64,000 bases of DNA from Methanothermococcus thermolithotrophicus DSM 2095 (GTDB lineage: Archaea; AGJL01; Methanococci; Methanococcales; Methanococcaceae). Made by a program: the position numbers and the translations under genes. Shown piece after piece: positions 28,601-38,760 of the stretch. Every line of letters starts with the position of its first letter. Position 1 is the stretch's first letter. The DNA lies in assembly GCF_946463545.1 (NCBI RefSeq), contig NZ_OX296583.1:1-64000 (forward strand), in the 5' to 3' direction. The notes beneath the pieces were generated by a model. That model had not been told where the DNA came from. It saw nothing but the letters and a program-made list of their open reading frames with translations, and made no database searches.

Positions 28601-28986
28601 GCTATGAACTAGCTGACATAGAATATCGTTCAAAGTTAGTAGGGAAAAACGACTATACCATAGCAATAGAATATAATGGTGATTTAAATTATTTTTCAAG
28701 CATTGTGGAAAGTATTTCAAGGGATGTTCATTCATACATGATTCAGGTCAATAATTCAAAATATGGGGATAGTAGAATTACACAACCATCTAAAACGGAA
28801 ATTAAAGATATTGTCAAAATTAAGGGGGGCGATAATGCCACTTTGATAGTTGGAAAAATAGATATACAATCATTGAGGGATTTCCAACATCAAAGTTATT
28901 CATTACAAAAGATGGATAAGAGGTTTAAACCTACCCCTCCAAACTACTATAACAAGATGCATTCAGGCCGGAAAAGAATACCTTAA
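25654..28986 (+). CDS. drt1: Reverse transcriptase-nitrilase fusion, DRT type 1 (UG1) defence protein
   Basis: 1110 residues. RT motifs: motif A NIDINKFFYNI with D203, motif B LPIGLLSSSIIANY near 289-302, and catalytic YVDD at 323-326. A large helical middle follows. The last ~300 residues are a carbon-nitrogen hydrolase: FPEVSIP with E871, FVKFNLKLHG with K927 or K931, and NCYEL with C983, a complete Glu-Lys-Cys triad. RT plus C-terminal nitrilase is the hallmark of the UG1 group, DRT type 1, shown to protect bacteria against phage. It stands alone 2.3 kb after a methyltransferase/helicase module. All catalytic residues are intact, so it is probably active. RBS GGGGGGT. Confidence 0.88.
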   Translation: MTTQSENKQNDGIEELKKNIEQAYLKFKSYIYYDNTLPHIRMKLAEFEANNNVENKFEELAKAIIDYNGGKTELNEYLEDINYMILPKKVEKPKYPSNIYKNHAKFGKYEVEDYNIFIDCPIEIHLISVLWIMKIGHKLDEVLSNNVKGYRLVRNEYECFEKDNKFRLFEKYHEKYSSFRDDAIKKAIKCYKDKSDVILINIDINKFFYNISFDFKELSKNEEDEFNKKLNNIMSKIHEEFQNRLKEDKFVDDIIDNGIFKYVYANENKDDNNFNNIKLDKDNAEKRILPIGLLSSSIIANYALKDFDDIIIKKVKPEYYGRYVDDMLFVFANEYVEELEIDKYNNPIDEYDEKLKIAKILESVINCNMKGCGNRLIKYCNCKINYEEKKCGKTKDEVVIYFEIKNDEKDETKKIENTFLINSNKVKIYDFDKNDPIYLLEEYSKQITRNRSIFKTLPEDDDMSSTLGSSPINIKYSSSSKNRLSSIDGHSLDHFLLSTNLSKNIIYKFLRAKLPDEDINKYNQTIKYIFSGAEVLEILRLWEKIFTYYIISKNEKELVSAVNDLLDIISNIEYKNKDEDGERVINQKIVEKMKEDLEYYLSHSLAIAIGLDPKFYNKKLKNELEKLNKNKLGRLYKFKDELNKCVEENEKIDSLFSRALNLIKSNLIRHYYIPNSLFNYCEFKDDDFKSISFVNKKHDYLTKKRKNNGEYEIYNIDGNKIKYSPRYIHHHEKILFYKRFLSWAKGKDVNYKDIYNNKSKIFNYDDNKSPDNSTESEQYYRIFINDKKESKKDELNKDDINITYYIIQHDEKDAPKSLNIGIANIAVDKNDTFNSVYGNPNHNNSRLDAIYHILNMANDSKHKCDVLIFPEVSIPVEWMDILIDYSRKNSIAVIFGIEHFSVDSNVYNYTCIALPFKDDEYKHVFVKFNLKLHGAPAENEEINHNHHKPDVCYNLIDRCGINEDNHEIDVFVWRGTYFSVFNCYELADIEYRSKLVGKNDYTIAIEYNGDLNYFSSIVESISRDVHSYMIQVNNSKYGDSRITQPSKTEIKDIVKIKGGDNATLIVGKIDIQSLRDFQHQSYSLQKMDKRFKPTPPNYYNKMHSGRKRIP

Positions 28987-28995
28987 AAATTGGCG

Positions 28996-30318
28996 CTAAA
29001 TACTGCTATTTAAATAATCTTCTAACATATTATTCTTTTTCAAATGCTTCAAAAACTGCACTGGCTTATTATAATTTTCCAATAAATCTCCTAATTCAGC
29101 ACCGCCACGGCATAAAACATACTGAATAACCATGGAGTTGAAATTTTCATAGTTTACCTTCACATTGGACTTTTTTAAGGATTTTTCAATATATTTTATA
29201 TTACTTTTTGATTCTAAATTAAATGGTTCGTTTTCAAATTCGGTATGAGGTTTTGGAATAAATGGATTTACACTTATTTCTACCTTTCTAAAATCCTTCT
29301 TAATATATTTGGATAAATTTATAACTTCATCAATATCCTCTTCGGTTTCTGTTGGAAGTCCAACCATAAAATATAATTTTACCTTATCAATGTTGTTATT
29401 TTTTGCTATTTCCACAGCATTTAAAATATCATCATTTGATATGTCCTTTTTAATATACCCTCTTAATCTCTCGCTTCCAGCTTCTGGTGCTATTGTAAGG
29501 GTTTTAAGATTAAGGATTTTTAGGAGCTCATCCGTTATGGTGTCTGCCCTTAGTGATGATGGTGATATTGAAATGTTCTCATCCTTTTCCTTTATATATT
29601 GACATAAATCAATTATGTATTTATAATCCCCAACAGATGGGGATATTAATGCAATTTTATTTGTTTTTGTATGTTTTAGGCCCTCATCAACAAGATATTT
29701 TAAATCGTCGAGTTTTCTGAATCTCGGTGGATAGTATATACTTCTAGCCATGCAAAATTTACATCTCCTTGGACAGCCCCTTCCAATTTCCAATAAAAAA
29801 GCTTCCCCATAGGCCCCAGATGGATGAGTAAATTGATTTATGGGATAGTCTTCAATTCCCAATTTTTTCGGATAAATTCTCTTTATTTTTCTAAAATCTT
29901 TCCCATCTACTCCATCAAGTTTTGGATAATAAACACCTTTTAAATCAGTTTTTCCATGTATGAGCTCATACATAATATCGGTTCCTTCAATCTCACCAAT
30001 TACAAAGGCATCAAAAAAACTGCTCAATGGTAGAGGATTGGCAATTGCACAGGGCCCTCCTCCAATAAAAATAGCATTCGGGTTTTTCTGTTTTAATTCT
30101 TTAATTATATTAACCACATTAAAATAGTCGTTTTCATATTGTAGAGTTATGATAATGGCGTCACTATTTTTTATTTTCTCATAATTCTCAATAAAATACA
30201 TATTGCAGTTTATATCTCGGTATTTATTCAACTGATTGTGTAAAACATGCATAGCTAGGCAGGATATTCCTCCTTTGAATTTGTTTGGATAAACTAAGGC
30301 AACGTTTTTAATGACCAT
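28996..30318 (-). CDS. B12-binding-domain radical SAM protein
   Basis: 440 residues. The N-terminal ~150 residues resemble a cobalamin-binding Rossmann domain (NPNAIFIGGGPCAI). The radical SAM core has the cluster motif CPRRCKFC at about 182-189 and the downstream GLPTETEEDIDEV segment. It resembles the archaeal B12-binding/radical SAM families named after MJ_0865 and MJ_1487; I cannot decide between them. Likely a methyltransferase or related radical enzyme of unknown substrate. RBS GGGAGGT precedes ATG at 30318. Convergent with the RT gene, 9 bp apart. Confidence 0.85.
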   Translation of the reverse strand: MVIKNVALVYPNKFKGGISCLAMHVLHNQLNKYRDINCNMYFIENYEKIKNSDAIIITLQYENDYFNVVNIIKELKQKNPNAIFIGGGPCAIANPLPLSSFFDAFVIGEIEGTDIMYELIHGKTDLKGVYYPKLDGVDGKDFRKIKRIYPKKLGIEDYPINQFTHPSGAYGEAFLLEIGRGCPRRCKFCMARSIYYPPRFRKLDDLKYLVDEGLKHTKTNKIALISPSVGDYKYIIDLCQYIKEKDENISISPSSLRADTITDELLKILNLKTLTIAPEAGSERLRGYIKKDISNDDILNAVEIAKNNNIDKVKLYFMVGLPTETEEDIDEVINLSKYIKKDFRKVEISVNPFIPKPHTEFENEPFNLESKSNIKYIEKSLKKSNVKVNYENFNSMVIQYVLCRGGAELGDLLENYNKPVQFLKHLKKNNMLEDYLNSSI

Positions 30319-30356
30319 ACTACCTCCCTGAGAAAATACTAATTTTAAACGTATAT

Positions 30357-30504
30357 TATAGTGGTGTGCATGACCCTATTAAACTAACAATTACCGATAA
30401 ATTTATCATAAGTATAACCTTTCTTTAAATTAAAAATAAAGTAATTTTGCCTAATTTAATTTTAAATATTCTAATAAGTTTAGTTAAAATTGCACACCAC
30501 TATA
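30357..30504. mobile_element. MITE-like element with 14-bp terminal inverted repeats
   Basis: TATAGTGGTGTGCA at 30357-30370 and its exact complement at 30491-30504 bound a 148-bp AT-rich segment with no reading frame. This is the structure of a miniature inverted-repeat element. It sits in the leader of the radical SAM gene. No clear target duplication is seen, and no transposase with these ends is in the window. Confidence 0.55.
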
Positions 30505-30608
30505 TTTTCAGGACTGAGTTTATATTTTTAAAATAATAATATAAAAAAGTATTAACTAAAATAGTGTAATATTGGTTAAATAAATACAAAAGATTGAAAA
30601 AGAGTTAT

Positions 30609-30812
30609 TTATTTGGCTAATCCAACAGATGTTGATTTTATAAGCGTTGTAACTTCGTCTCCAACTTTTAACCCTAAATCTTCAGCAGCTTCCTTTGTGA
30701 TAACAGAGACTATTTTTTGATCCCCCACTTGAACAGTTATTTTTGCCATAACCTGTCCAACATCTATATTACTTACAACGCCTTTCAATTGGTTTCTAAT
30801 ACTAACTTTCAT
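30609..30812 (-). CDS. mop: Molbindin (Mop/TOBE domain) molybdate/tungstate-binding protein
   Basis: 67 residues forming one Mop/TOBE domain: ISIRNQLKG-like start (VSIRNQLKGVVSNIDVG), MAKITVQVGDQKIVSVIT and LGLKVGDEVTTLIKSTSVGLAK, the molbindin consensus. Such proteins assemble as hexamers that store or buffer oxyanions in the cytoplasm. A tungsten-type aldehyde oxidoreductase at 45.3 kb would be one consumer of the metal. Single-gene unit; GGGGTGG lies just before the ATG. Confidence 0.92.
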   Translation of the reverse strand: MKVSIRNQLKGVVSNIDVGQVMAKITVQVGDQKIVSVITKEAAEDLGLKVGDEVTTLIKSTSVGLAK

Positions 30813-31140
30813 GGTCCACCCCTCTATCTTGTTATAAACGTTATATATCCCTTGTTATAGTATTTAATATTTACTAGGGTTATAAAATTACATGGTTGAG
30901 TACTGCCCCACGATTGCGTTCAAAACTAACGAATTTTTCAAAGTTTCCTATTAAAGAACACTGATGTAAATTCAGCATCTCAAATAAAATAATAACTGTT
31001 CGATCTTAGGTTTTCGGCCAGTAGAACTATGTTCCGGGAAGTCGTGGCTTCCTGTCGATAAATCCATGATAAAATAGAAAAATGATTATCATAAGTTATA
31101 TTCGATCTGTCCATTTTTTAAAACTAATTCTTAAAAAAAG
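30813..31140. other. Intergenic region, unexplained higher-GC segment
   Basis: No gene is supported. Around 30900-31070 the sequence is less AT-rich than typical spacers here. It contains an interrupted stem (GGAAG, 6-base loop, CTTCC near 31037-31053) and CTGATGT/CAGCATC words. It could be a structured RNA or a decayed gene. I see no tRNA-like TpsiC arm. Confidence 0.35.
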
Positions 31141-31145
31141 AAAAG

Positions 31146-31206
31146 TGGTGTCAGCTCGCCCATCTTTCATCATCAGTCAGAAGCTACTCCGATCATCATC
31201 CACCAT
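31146..31206 (-). ncRNA. Box C/D sRNA, dual guide predicted for 23S rRNA
   Basis: On the minus strand the order is C box ATGATGA (31199-31193), guide TCGGAGTAGCTT, D' box CTGA (31180-31177), C' box TGATGA (about 31175-31170), guide AAAGATGGGCGAG, and D box CTGA (31154-31151). The 12-13 nt guides and compact size are classic for archaeal C/D sRNAs. The first guide complements AAGCUACUCCGR and the second, with G-U pairs, UUCGCCCAUU; both resemble neighbouring parts of 23S domain V. Targets are from memory and unverified. A TATA-like box lies about 25 bases upstream. Confidence 0.8.
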
Positions 31207-31225
31207 AACTTAATTATTTAAAAGT

Positions 31226-31236
31226 AGTATATATAA
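31226..31236 (-). promoter_or_regulatory. TATA box for the C/D sRNA
   Basis: Read on the minus strand, ATTATATATAC occurs here. It is about 25 bases upstream of the first transcribed base expected for the sRNA, the normal archaeal spacing. Confidence 0.5.
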
Positions 31237-31256
31237 TATTGGTTTCAACTTGGCGA

Positions 31257-31404
31257 TGAATCTGAACGAACTGGATATAATAAAAACCATCTCAAAACAA
31301 CGGACTAGTTGCATCCGCTAGATGCCTTATCTATACTCAGATGCATATTTTTCTAAAAGGTGAATCTATGAACGAACTGGATATAATAAAAACCATCTCC
31401 AAAA
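31257..31404. repeat. Duplicated 5' end of thiL flanking a hairpin insert
   Basis: The first codons of thiL with the end of the RBS (31361-31404) recur at 31257-31297, nearly identical through the 26-base run over the codons for NELDIIKTI. The upstream copy has lost the ATG. The 63 bases between the copies hold the hairpin GCATC-CGCTA-GATGC (31311-31325). Confidence 0.8.
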
Positions 31405-32309
31405 ACATAATATACAAAGGAAATGCTATAAAAACTATTGGAGACGACTGCGCAGTTTTTAAACTGGGGGATCAATATTTAACTATAACTACAGATATGA
31501 TGTTTAAATCCACCCATTTTCCAGACATATTAACGCCATTTCAAATCGGTATGAGGGTAATTACTGCAAATGTTTCAGATATTGCGGCCATGTGTGCAAA
31601 ACCTTTGGGAATTGTAATTTCAATGGGCTTTAATAATCCAAAAAGTAGTTTTGTAGAGGAATTAACTAAAGGAATGGATTTTATTGCAAAAGAATATGAA
31701 TGTCCCATTGTTGGCGGAGATACAAACAAATCAAAGGAATTAACACTCTGTGGAACTGCATTTGGAATAACCGACAATCCTATTTATAGAGGGGGAAAAG
31801 TTGGGGACAGTATCTGCTTAACAAATGACGTTGGAAGGGTTTATTGTGCCTTAAAGATTCTTGAAATGAAGGATAAAGAAATAATAAGTAAAAGTCGTTT
31901 TGAAAATCTTTTGGAGGAATACCCTGAAATCATGAAAAAATTGTGTGAGCCAAGGGCAAGGGTTAAAGAAGGAATTATTATAAACAAACTTATTAATTCC
32001 TGCTGCGATATTTCAGATGGACTTTCAAAAGATCTTTCATATATTGGCTGTTTTGAATTGAGCTCAAAGGAGCTCATGGATGCTGTTCCAAATGATGTTG
32101 TTGAATTCTGTGAGAGATTTAATTTGGATCCAATAGAAACTGCATTGAACAGTGGAGAAGAATTTGAATTACTCTTTACCACTGAAGAATATTCTAAAGT
32201 TAAAGGAATTAAAAATCTAAACGTGGTAAAAATTGGTAAAGTAATTGAAGATGGACATTATATCGATGATAGGGAATTTGAATTTAAAGGATACTTACAT
32301 TCTTGGTAA
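31368..32309 (+). CDS. thiL: Thiamine-monophosphate kinase
   Basis: 313 residues of the PurM-like ATP-binding fold: IGDDCAVFKL near the N-terminus, TTDMMFKSTHF, NVSDIAAMCAKPLG, VGGDTNKSKEL and the CDISDGLSKDL motif. It phosphorylates thiamine phosphate to thiamine diphosphate, the cofactor of the transketolase encoded at 10.6-13.1 kb. The start at 31368 is supported by GGTGA seven bases upstream. A copy of its first ~14 codons lies about 105 bp upstream as part of an insertion/duplication. Confidence 0.95.
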   Translation: MNELDIIKTISKNIIYKGNAIKTIGDDCAVFKLGDQYLTITTDMMFKSTHFPDILTPFQIGMRVITANVSDIAAMCAKPLGIVISMGFNNPKSSFVEELTKGMDFIAKEYECPIVGGDTNKSKELTLCGTAFGITDNPIYRGGKVGDSICLTNDVGRVYCALKILEMKDKEIISKSRFENLLEEYPEIMKKLCEPRARVKEGIIINKLINSCCDISDGLSKDLSYIGCFELSSKELMDAVPNDVVEFCERFNLDPIETALNSGEEFELLFTTEEYSKVKGIKNLNVVKIGKVIEDGHYIDDREFEFKGYLHSW

Positions 32310-32341
32310 ACTGTTAGTTATTATCCATAATTGGTTATACC

Positions 32342-32824
32342 ATGAACAAAAAAGAATTAAAAAAAGGATTTGGCATAATTCTAAAGTTTTTAATACTATC
32401 TCCCATAATATATCTAATTTTAAAACCTTTGGAAGGGATACTAAAAAGATATATTGCATTTAATAGTTATATTGTTATAAAAATTTTTGAAGAGTGCAGT
32501 TTAAAGGATAATATTATATACCTTCCCAACCTTTCTATAGAAGTCATTGAAGGCTGTACTGGGATAACTTCAATATCGATATACCTGGCAGTTGTATTTA
32601 TTACTGGAAAAAATGTAAAGGAATATTTTATTGGAACTTTGTTTGGTGTAATTTTTATATATTTTGGGAATGTAATTAGGATAGCTTTAATTGGAATATT
32701 ATCCAACAAGTATGGAAATCCAATATTATTTCATGATTTGGTCAGTTATATTGATGTTCCAGTAATATCAGTTATTGCTACTTTGATTTGGTTTGATATT
32801 CAAAATAAAATGAAGAATAAATGA
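32342..32824 (+). CDS. Archaeosortase/exosortase-family transpeptidase
   Basis: 160 residues, about five membrane helices, shorter than bacterial exosortases. The three catalytic-site elements are all present: Cys in EGCTGITSISIYL, Arg in NVIRIALIG and His in FHDLVSY. Archaeosortases cut a C-terminal sorting tripartite signal from surface proteins and attach them to a membrane lipid. No target protein with a PGF-type tail is seen in the window. It follows thiL after 32 bp. The RBS is weak. Subfamily is not assigned. Confidence 0.85.
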   Translation: MNKKELKKGFGIILKFLILSPIIYLILKPLEGILKRYIAFNSYIVIKIFEECSLKDNIIYLPNLSIEVIEGCTGITSISIYLAVVFITGKNVKEYFIGTLFGVIFIYFGNVIRIALIGILSNKYGNPILFHDLVSYIDVPVISVIATLIWFDIQNKMKNK

Positions 32825-32881
32825 TATGAATAGTAGTACAATAAGAAGATAAATAAGATAAATAATATGGTAAAATTTTAG

Positions 32882-34728
<1,847 letters not shown>

Positions 34729-34769
34729 TAGGACTGGATGGATAATATTATTAAATTAGTGGTGAAAGA

Positions 34770-35207
34770 ATGTTTGAATACTTTGAAACTATGGCAGATA
34801 TAGGGATAATTGCAAAAGGGAAGTCTTTAGAAGAAGCTTTTAAAAATGCTGCCAAGGGACTATTTAATTTAATGGTGGATATAAATACCATAGATAAAAA
34901 AGAAGAAAGGGAATTTGAAGTAACTTCAGAGGATTTACTTGGACTTTTATACGATTTCTTAACTGAATTACTGATAATACACGATAGTGAGTTTTTAATT
35001 TTCTCTGATTTTGAAGTTTCCATAAAAGAAAATAGTACATCAAACGAAGAACCTAAGAAATATATACTAAAATGTACTGCATACGGGGAAGAGTTAAACA
35101 AAGAAAAACACGAACCTAAAGAAGAAGTTAAGGCCATAACATATCATAAAATGGAGATTAAACAGGAGAATGAAGAATGGATTATAAGATATATCGTTGA
35201 TTTATAA
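34770..35207 (+). CDS. Archease
   Basis: 145 residues with the archease signature: [27 protein letters not shown] at the N-terminus (metal-binding Asp), the [16 protein letters not shown] segment and [11 protein letters not shown] near the end. Archease speeds turnover of the RtcB tRNA ligase, and in Pyrococcus it steers a tRNA m5C methyltransferase. Here it sits in one unit with trm4 and rtcA, so both partnerships are plausible. GGTGA precedes the ATG by five bases. Confidence 0.94.
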   Translation: MFEYFETMADIGIIAKGKSLEEAFKNAAKGLFNLMVDINTIDKKEEREFEVTSEDLLGLLYDFLTELLIIHDSEFLIFSDFEVSIKENSTSNEEPKKYILKCTAYGEELNKEKHEPKEEVKAITYHKMEIKQENEEWIIRYIVDL

Positions 35208-35296
35208 CCTTGTCCGCATTCTCCTGAAGTTTATTTTTATTCTATCTTCATTTTTTATTCTCTTTATTTATTTTCTTTATTTATCTCTTTATTTTT
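35208..35296 (+). terminator. Long pyrimidine-rich terminator region between convergent operons
   Basis: After the archease stop, about 80 bases are dominated by T runs broken by C. This is ideal for archaeal intrinsic termination of the plus-strand operon. The same block follows the livM stop on the other strand as purine-rich sequence. Confidence 0.5.
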
Positions 35297-36316
35297 TTAC
35301 TTTCTTAGATTTTTTATCGGTTCAGTCATTATCGGCTTCTCTTTAAGAAGTCCCTCGGACTTATAGAACAGCACAAGCAAAGCCAATACTCCAAAGAACA
35401 CATACTCCAGCCATACGGCCTCGAATGGTAGGTTTAGAATATGCCTAAGTTCAAATTTATAAGTTTCAAGCAATACCCTGACCATTACGAATATGATGGT
35501 TCCCAATATTATCCCTTTGTTGTTACCTCTGCCTCCAAGGAGCACAATTAGGAAAGGGAAAAATGTCCATTCTACTCTTGTAAATGCATTGCCAATAACG
35601 TTTGAGGAGTAGAATGCATACAAAACACCTGCAATAGCTGCAATAGCAGAACCTACTGCAACAGATTTAATTCTAATTTTCATTATGTCTCTACCAAAAG
35701 CTTTCACAATATCTTCATTTTCTCTATGGGCCCTTAGAAGCCTTCCGTATGGTGTATTTAACAGCCTTTCACTAAGCAAATATACCAAAAATGCGATAAC
35801 TAATGTTAAAATGGTAAAGTAAAGTGTTCTATCTCCACCTGCTGCAAATGCAAGTATGTCTGGAGCAGAAACTCCATAGTAGCCTCCCATAATGCTGGTG
35901 TTGTAGTAGGTAAAGAAGAAGGCAACTTCGCTAATTGCTAAGAGTGTAACACCAAGGTAATCGCCTTTGAGTTTTGAACTTGGAAGTATGAATATGGCCC
36001 CCACTATCGAGCTCAGGACCATGGCTATGACTATGGAAAGCACCAGTATTCCAAGACCTACAATAGGATCGTTTGCAATCACTTCAGTTATTTTATAGCA
36101 TGCTTCACCACTTGCAGATACAAGGTCTCCAGGAATGCCATAATACCATATTAAAAGTCTGTTCAGTATTCCTCCGACAGTTATAGCCCCTACTAAAACA
36201 GCTAACGCCCTTCCAAAGTTCGGTATTCCTGCATATCCAAACTCCAAGTTAAGACTAAGTGAAACTATGAGATATACCCCAAAGAGGAATAGCATTAAAA
36301 TTATAAGTTCAACCAT
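35297..36316 (-). CDS. livM: Branched-chain amino acid type ABC transporter permease LivM
   Basis: 340 residues, eight to ten helices, with the LivM hallmark in the loop DYLGVTLLAISEVAFF and SERLLNTPYGRLLRAHRENEDIVKAFGRD. It pairs with LivH to form the membrane channel of the high-affinity uptake system. The start is set at 36316, behind GGAGGT; the longer reading places its start codon inside that RBS. It overlaps livH by 16 bp and is last in the livK-livG-livF-livH-livM operon. Confidence 0.93.
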   Translation of the reverse strand: MVELIILMLFLFGVYLIVSLSLNLEFGYAGIPNFGRALAVLVGAITVGGILNRLLIWYYGIPGDLVSASGEACYKITEVIANDPIVGLGILVLSIVIAMVLSSIVGAIFILPSSKLKGDYLGVTLLAISEVAFFFTYYNTSIMGGYYGVSAPDILAFAAGGDRTLYFTILTLVIAFLVYLLSERLLNTPYGRLLRAHRENEDIVKAFGRDIMKIRIKSVAVGSAIAAIAGVLYAFYSSNVIGNAFTRVEWTFFPFLIVLLGGRGNNKGIILGTIIFVMVRVLLETYKFELRHILNLPFEAVWLEYVFFGVLALLVLFYKSEGLLKEKPIMTEPIKNLRK

Positions 36317-37218
36317 CTTTCTAACCTCCTCCACAATTTAGTTCCCGTAATCCCCTCAAGCATTAATAATATAACAATTATCATCATCAAGAGGGATACT
36401 ACCTTATTATATACTAAGACTCCTGGACCAAATATGTTTGAGAGCTGGTATGTTACTAAAGACTCTGAAAGTCCTACAACATAACCTCCAACAAGAGCTC
36501 CAACAATGTTTTGTAATCCCCCTACAATACTTGCAGCAAATACTGACACTATAACCAAACTACCGGTTTGAGGTACTATTTCCTGAAGGAACGGCAATAA
36601 AGAACCAGCCATTCCAGCCAGAGCTCCTGAAAGAAACCATGAGAACAATCTCGTATTTTCAACGTTTATACCCATTGTCTCTGCTAAGGCAGGATTTTCC
36701 ATTGACGCCCTTAATGCAATACCAAATTTGGTTTTATAGAGTAGAATATACAATCCAACAAGAGTCAAAATTACTGCAAGAGTGGATACTATAAATCTTC
36801 CAGAGAGCCCTCCGATTTCAAAATCAATGTTTGTAAATACGAATAAAGTCTCTGTCCTTTTTGTTATACTACCTAATGTTTCTGAAAATGCCCCCACAAA
36901 ACCAAAGAGTATTAAATCCCAGGCAAGAGTGGCTATCATTAACATTTCAATTGATGCCTTCTTCTTAACAAGAGGTTTTAAAACAACAACGTATGTTAAT
37001 ATCCCGACTATTCCTCCAATTATGAATGTTAACGGGACAGAAAGGTAGGGATGCAAACCCAAAGATCTCAGCAATGCCAATGCAACATAAGAACCTACAA
37101 TGGCAAATGAAGCCTGTGCAAAATTTGGAACTGCCGTTGTTATGTATGTCAATGTCAGCCCAAGACTAAGTAACACAATAAGATTTGACCACACCAAGGC
37201 ACCTTCAAGAACTCCCAT
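36301..37218 (-). CDS. livH: Branched-chain amino acid type ABC transporter permease LivH
   Basis: 305 residues with eight or so helices and the LivH features ITTAVPNFAQASFAIVGSYVALALL, LRASMENPALAETMGINVENTRLFSWFLSGALAGMAG and VVSVFAASIVGGLQNIVGALVGGYVVGLSE. It forms a heterodimer with LivM. RBS GGTGAT precedes ATG at 37218, 2 bp after livF. Substrate could be branched-chain amino acids, urea or short amides: the family covers all three, and the NrpR site upstream points to nitrogen acquisition. Confidence 0.93.
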   Translation of the reverse strand: MGVLEGALVWSNLIVLLSLGLTLTYITTAVPNFAQASFAIVGSYVALALLRSLGLHPYLSVPLTFIIGGIVGILTYVVVLKPLVKKKASIEMLMIATLAWDLILFGFVGAFSETLGSITKRTETLFVFTNIDFEIGGLSGRFIVSTLAVILTLVGLYILLYKTKFGIALRASMENPALAETMGINVENTRLFSWFLSGALAGMAGSLLPFLQEIVPQTGSLVIVSVFAASIVGGLQNIVGALVGGYVVGLSESLVTYQLSNIFGPGVLVYNKVVSLLMMIIVILLMLEGITGTKLWRRLERWLNL

Positions 37219-37220
37219 AT

Positions 37221-37946
37221 TTAATCACCTTTCTCTTCATTAACAAGCCCTAAGAAATAACTCTGGAATTTTTCATGCTCAAGTAGCTCCTTTGCAGGAC
37301 CTTCGTAAGCCACACTTCCACTTACAAACATATATCCCTTGTCGCTTATTTCAAGGGCTTTTTTTGCATTTTGTTCAACCAATAATATCGCCATATTATG
37401 CTCGTCCCTGAGCTCGAGTATTTTGTTAAATATTACATCAGCGAGTTTTGGAGAGAGCTGAGCAGTTGGTTCATCTAGCATCAGAACTTTGGTTTCTCTT
37501 ACCAAAGCTGTGGCCATGGCTAAAAACTGTCTCTGCCCCCCACTAAGAGTACCGGCTTTTCTATTGAGTAAATCTTTAAGTTCGGGAAATACGCTTAATG
37601 CAAACTCTATTCCTTCCTTTGTCTTATCCTTGTTCAGGATATAGCCTGCTATCTCAAGATTCTCCTTAATAGTCAAGTTTGTAAATACATTGTTGGTCTG
37701 GGGAAGATATGCCATACCAAATTTTGTTTTCCCGTGTGGAGGGACGTTCGTTATCTCATTATCTTCCAAATATATCTTTCCAGAATATATTGTCGTTAAT
37801 CCAAAAACTGTTTTAAGAAATGTGGACTTACCACTTCCATTTGGTCCCACTATAGTGGTGATTTTCCCCTTCTCAGCTTTAACATCGACGTCGAAAAGTA
37901 TCTGTAATTTGTCATAACCTGCGCTGAGTTTCTCTGTCCTAATCAC
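37221..37946 (-). CDS. livF: ABC transporter ATP-binding protein LivF
   Basis: 241 residues. Walker [10 protein letters not shown], the Q-loop region YLPQTNNVF, signature [15 protein letters not shown], Walker [12 protein letters not shown] and the switch His region [11 protein letters not shown] all read as LivF. The start is taken as GTG at 37946 because GGAGGTG lies seven bases before it; the longer ATG reading sits inside livG. It overlaps the end of livG by 8 bp, so the operon is tightly coupled. Confidence 0.93.
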   Translation of the reverse strand: MIRTEKLSAGYDKLQILFDVDVKAEKGKITTIVGPNGSGKSTFLKTVFGLTTIYSGKIYLEDNEITNVPPHGKTKFGMAYLPQTNNVFTNLTIKENLEIAGYILNKDKTKEGIEFALSVFPELKDLLNRKAGTLSGGQRQFLAMATALVRETKVLMLDEPTAQLSPKLADVIFNKILELRDEHNMAILLVEQNAKKALEISDKGYMFVSGSVAYEGPAKELLEHEKFQSYFLGLVNEEKGD

Positions 37947-38700
37947 CGAGATACACCTCCACAACCTCAGGATCTGTTAATACATTTTCAATTTCTTCTT
38001 TGCCCTTACCTTCGGCTATTACACGCCCATTGAACATAACATAAAGATGATCTATATACTGCAAAACAATATCCAACCTGTGTTCAACTATTAAAAGCGA
38101 AATTCCTCTCTTTTTAAGGTCGATTAAATGACTAAATATCTCATGAGCTAAACCAGGAGCAACCCCTGCAATAGGTTCATCCATTATTATTAATTTTGGA
38201 TTTGTCATTAACGCCCTCCCAATCTCTAATAGCTTCATCTGCCCCCCACTAAGTGATCCAGCAGGTTTATCCCATAGATGATCAAGTTTAAGGAATTCCA
38301 AAGTGTTAAATGCCCGTTCAACCAATTCTTCCTCTTGATCTAACCATTTTTTGTAAATTAAACTATTCACGATGTCCTCGCCACGATGTCTCTCAGCTAT
38401 TAGAAGATTCTCCAAAATTGTCATGGATTTTAAGGGATTGGGATTTTGAAAGGTCCTAATCACCCCATAGTCGTATATTTCATTTGGTTCTTTATTTGTT
38501 ATATCCCTACCTTCAAACAATACATTACCTTCATCAGCTTTTAAAAAACCAGAAACAACATTAATAAACGTAGATTTACCACTCCCATTTGGTCCTATTA
38601 TAAGTGTAAGAGCTCCCTCATCCACCGTTATATTTGTGTTATCAAGAGCTTTTAAACCGTCAAAATACTTGGAGAGGTTCCTTGTCTCGAGTAAAGTCAT
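37939..38700 (-). CDS. livG: ABC transporter ATP-binding protein LivG
   Basis: 253 residues with Walker [17 protein letters not shown], signature [16 protein letters not shown], Walker [17 protein letters not shown] and H-loop [11 protein letters not shown]; the [14 protein letters not shown] opening is typical of LivG. It energises uptake with LivF. GGAGGTG precedes ATG at 38700. About 60 bp separate it from livK upstream in the operon. Confidence 0.94.
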   Translation of the reverse strand: MTLLETRNLSKYFDGLKALDNTNITVDEGALTLIIGPNGSGKSTFINVVSGFLKADEGNVLFEGRDITNKEPNEIYDYGVIRTFQNPNPLKSMTILENLLIAERHRGEDIVNSLIYKKWLDQEEELVERAFNTLEFLKLDHLWDKPAGSLSGGQMKLLEIGRALMTNPKLIIMDEPIAGVAPGLAHEIFSHLIDLKKRGISLLIVEHRLDIVLQYIDHLYVMFNGRVIAEGKGKEEIENVLTDPEVVEVYLGD

Positions 38701-38760
38701 AATACACCTCCAAAATAGAAATTAAAATCATATCAAATAAAATTAAAAAATATGGGATAA

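Noticed and set aside
30357..30504. Complete insertion sequence
   Set aside because: No transposase frame lies between the inverted ends, and no clear target duplication is visible.
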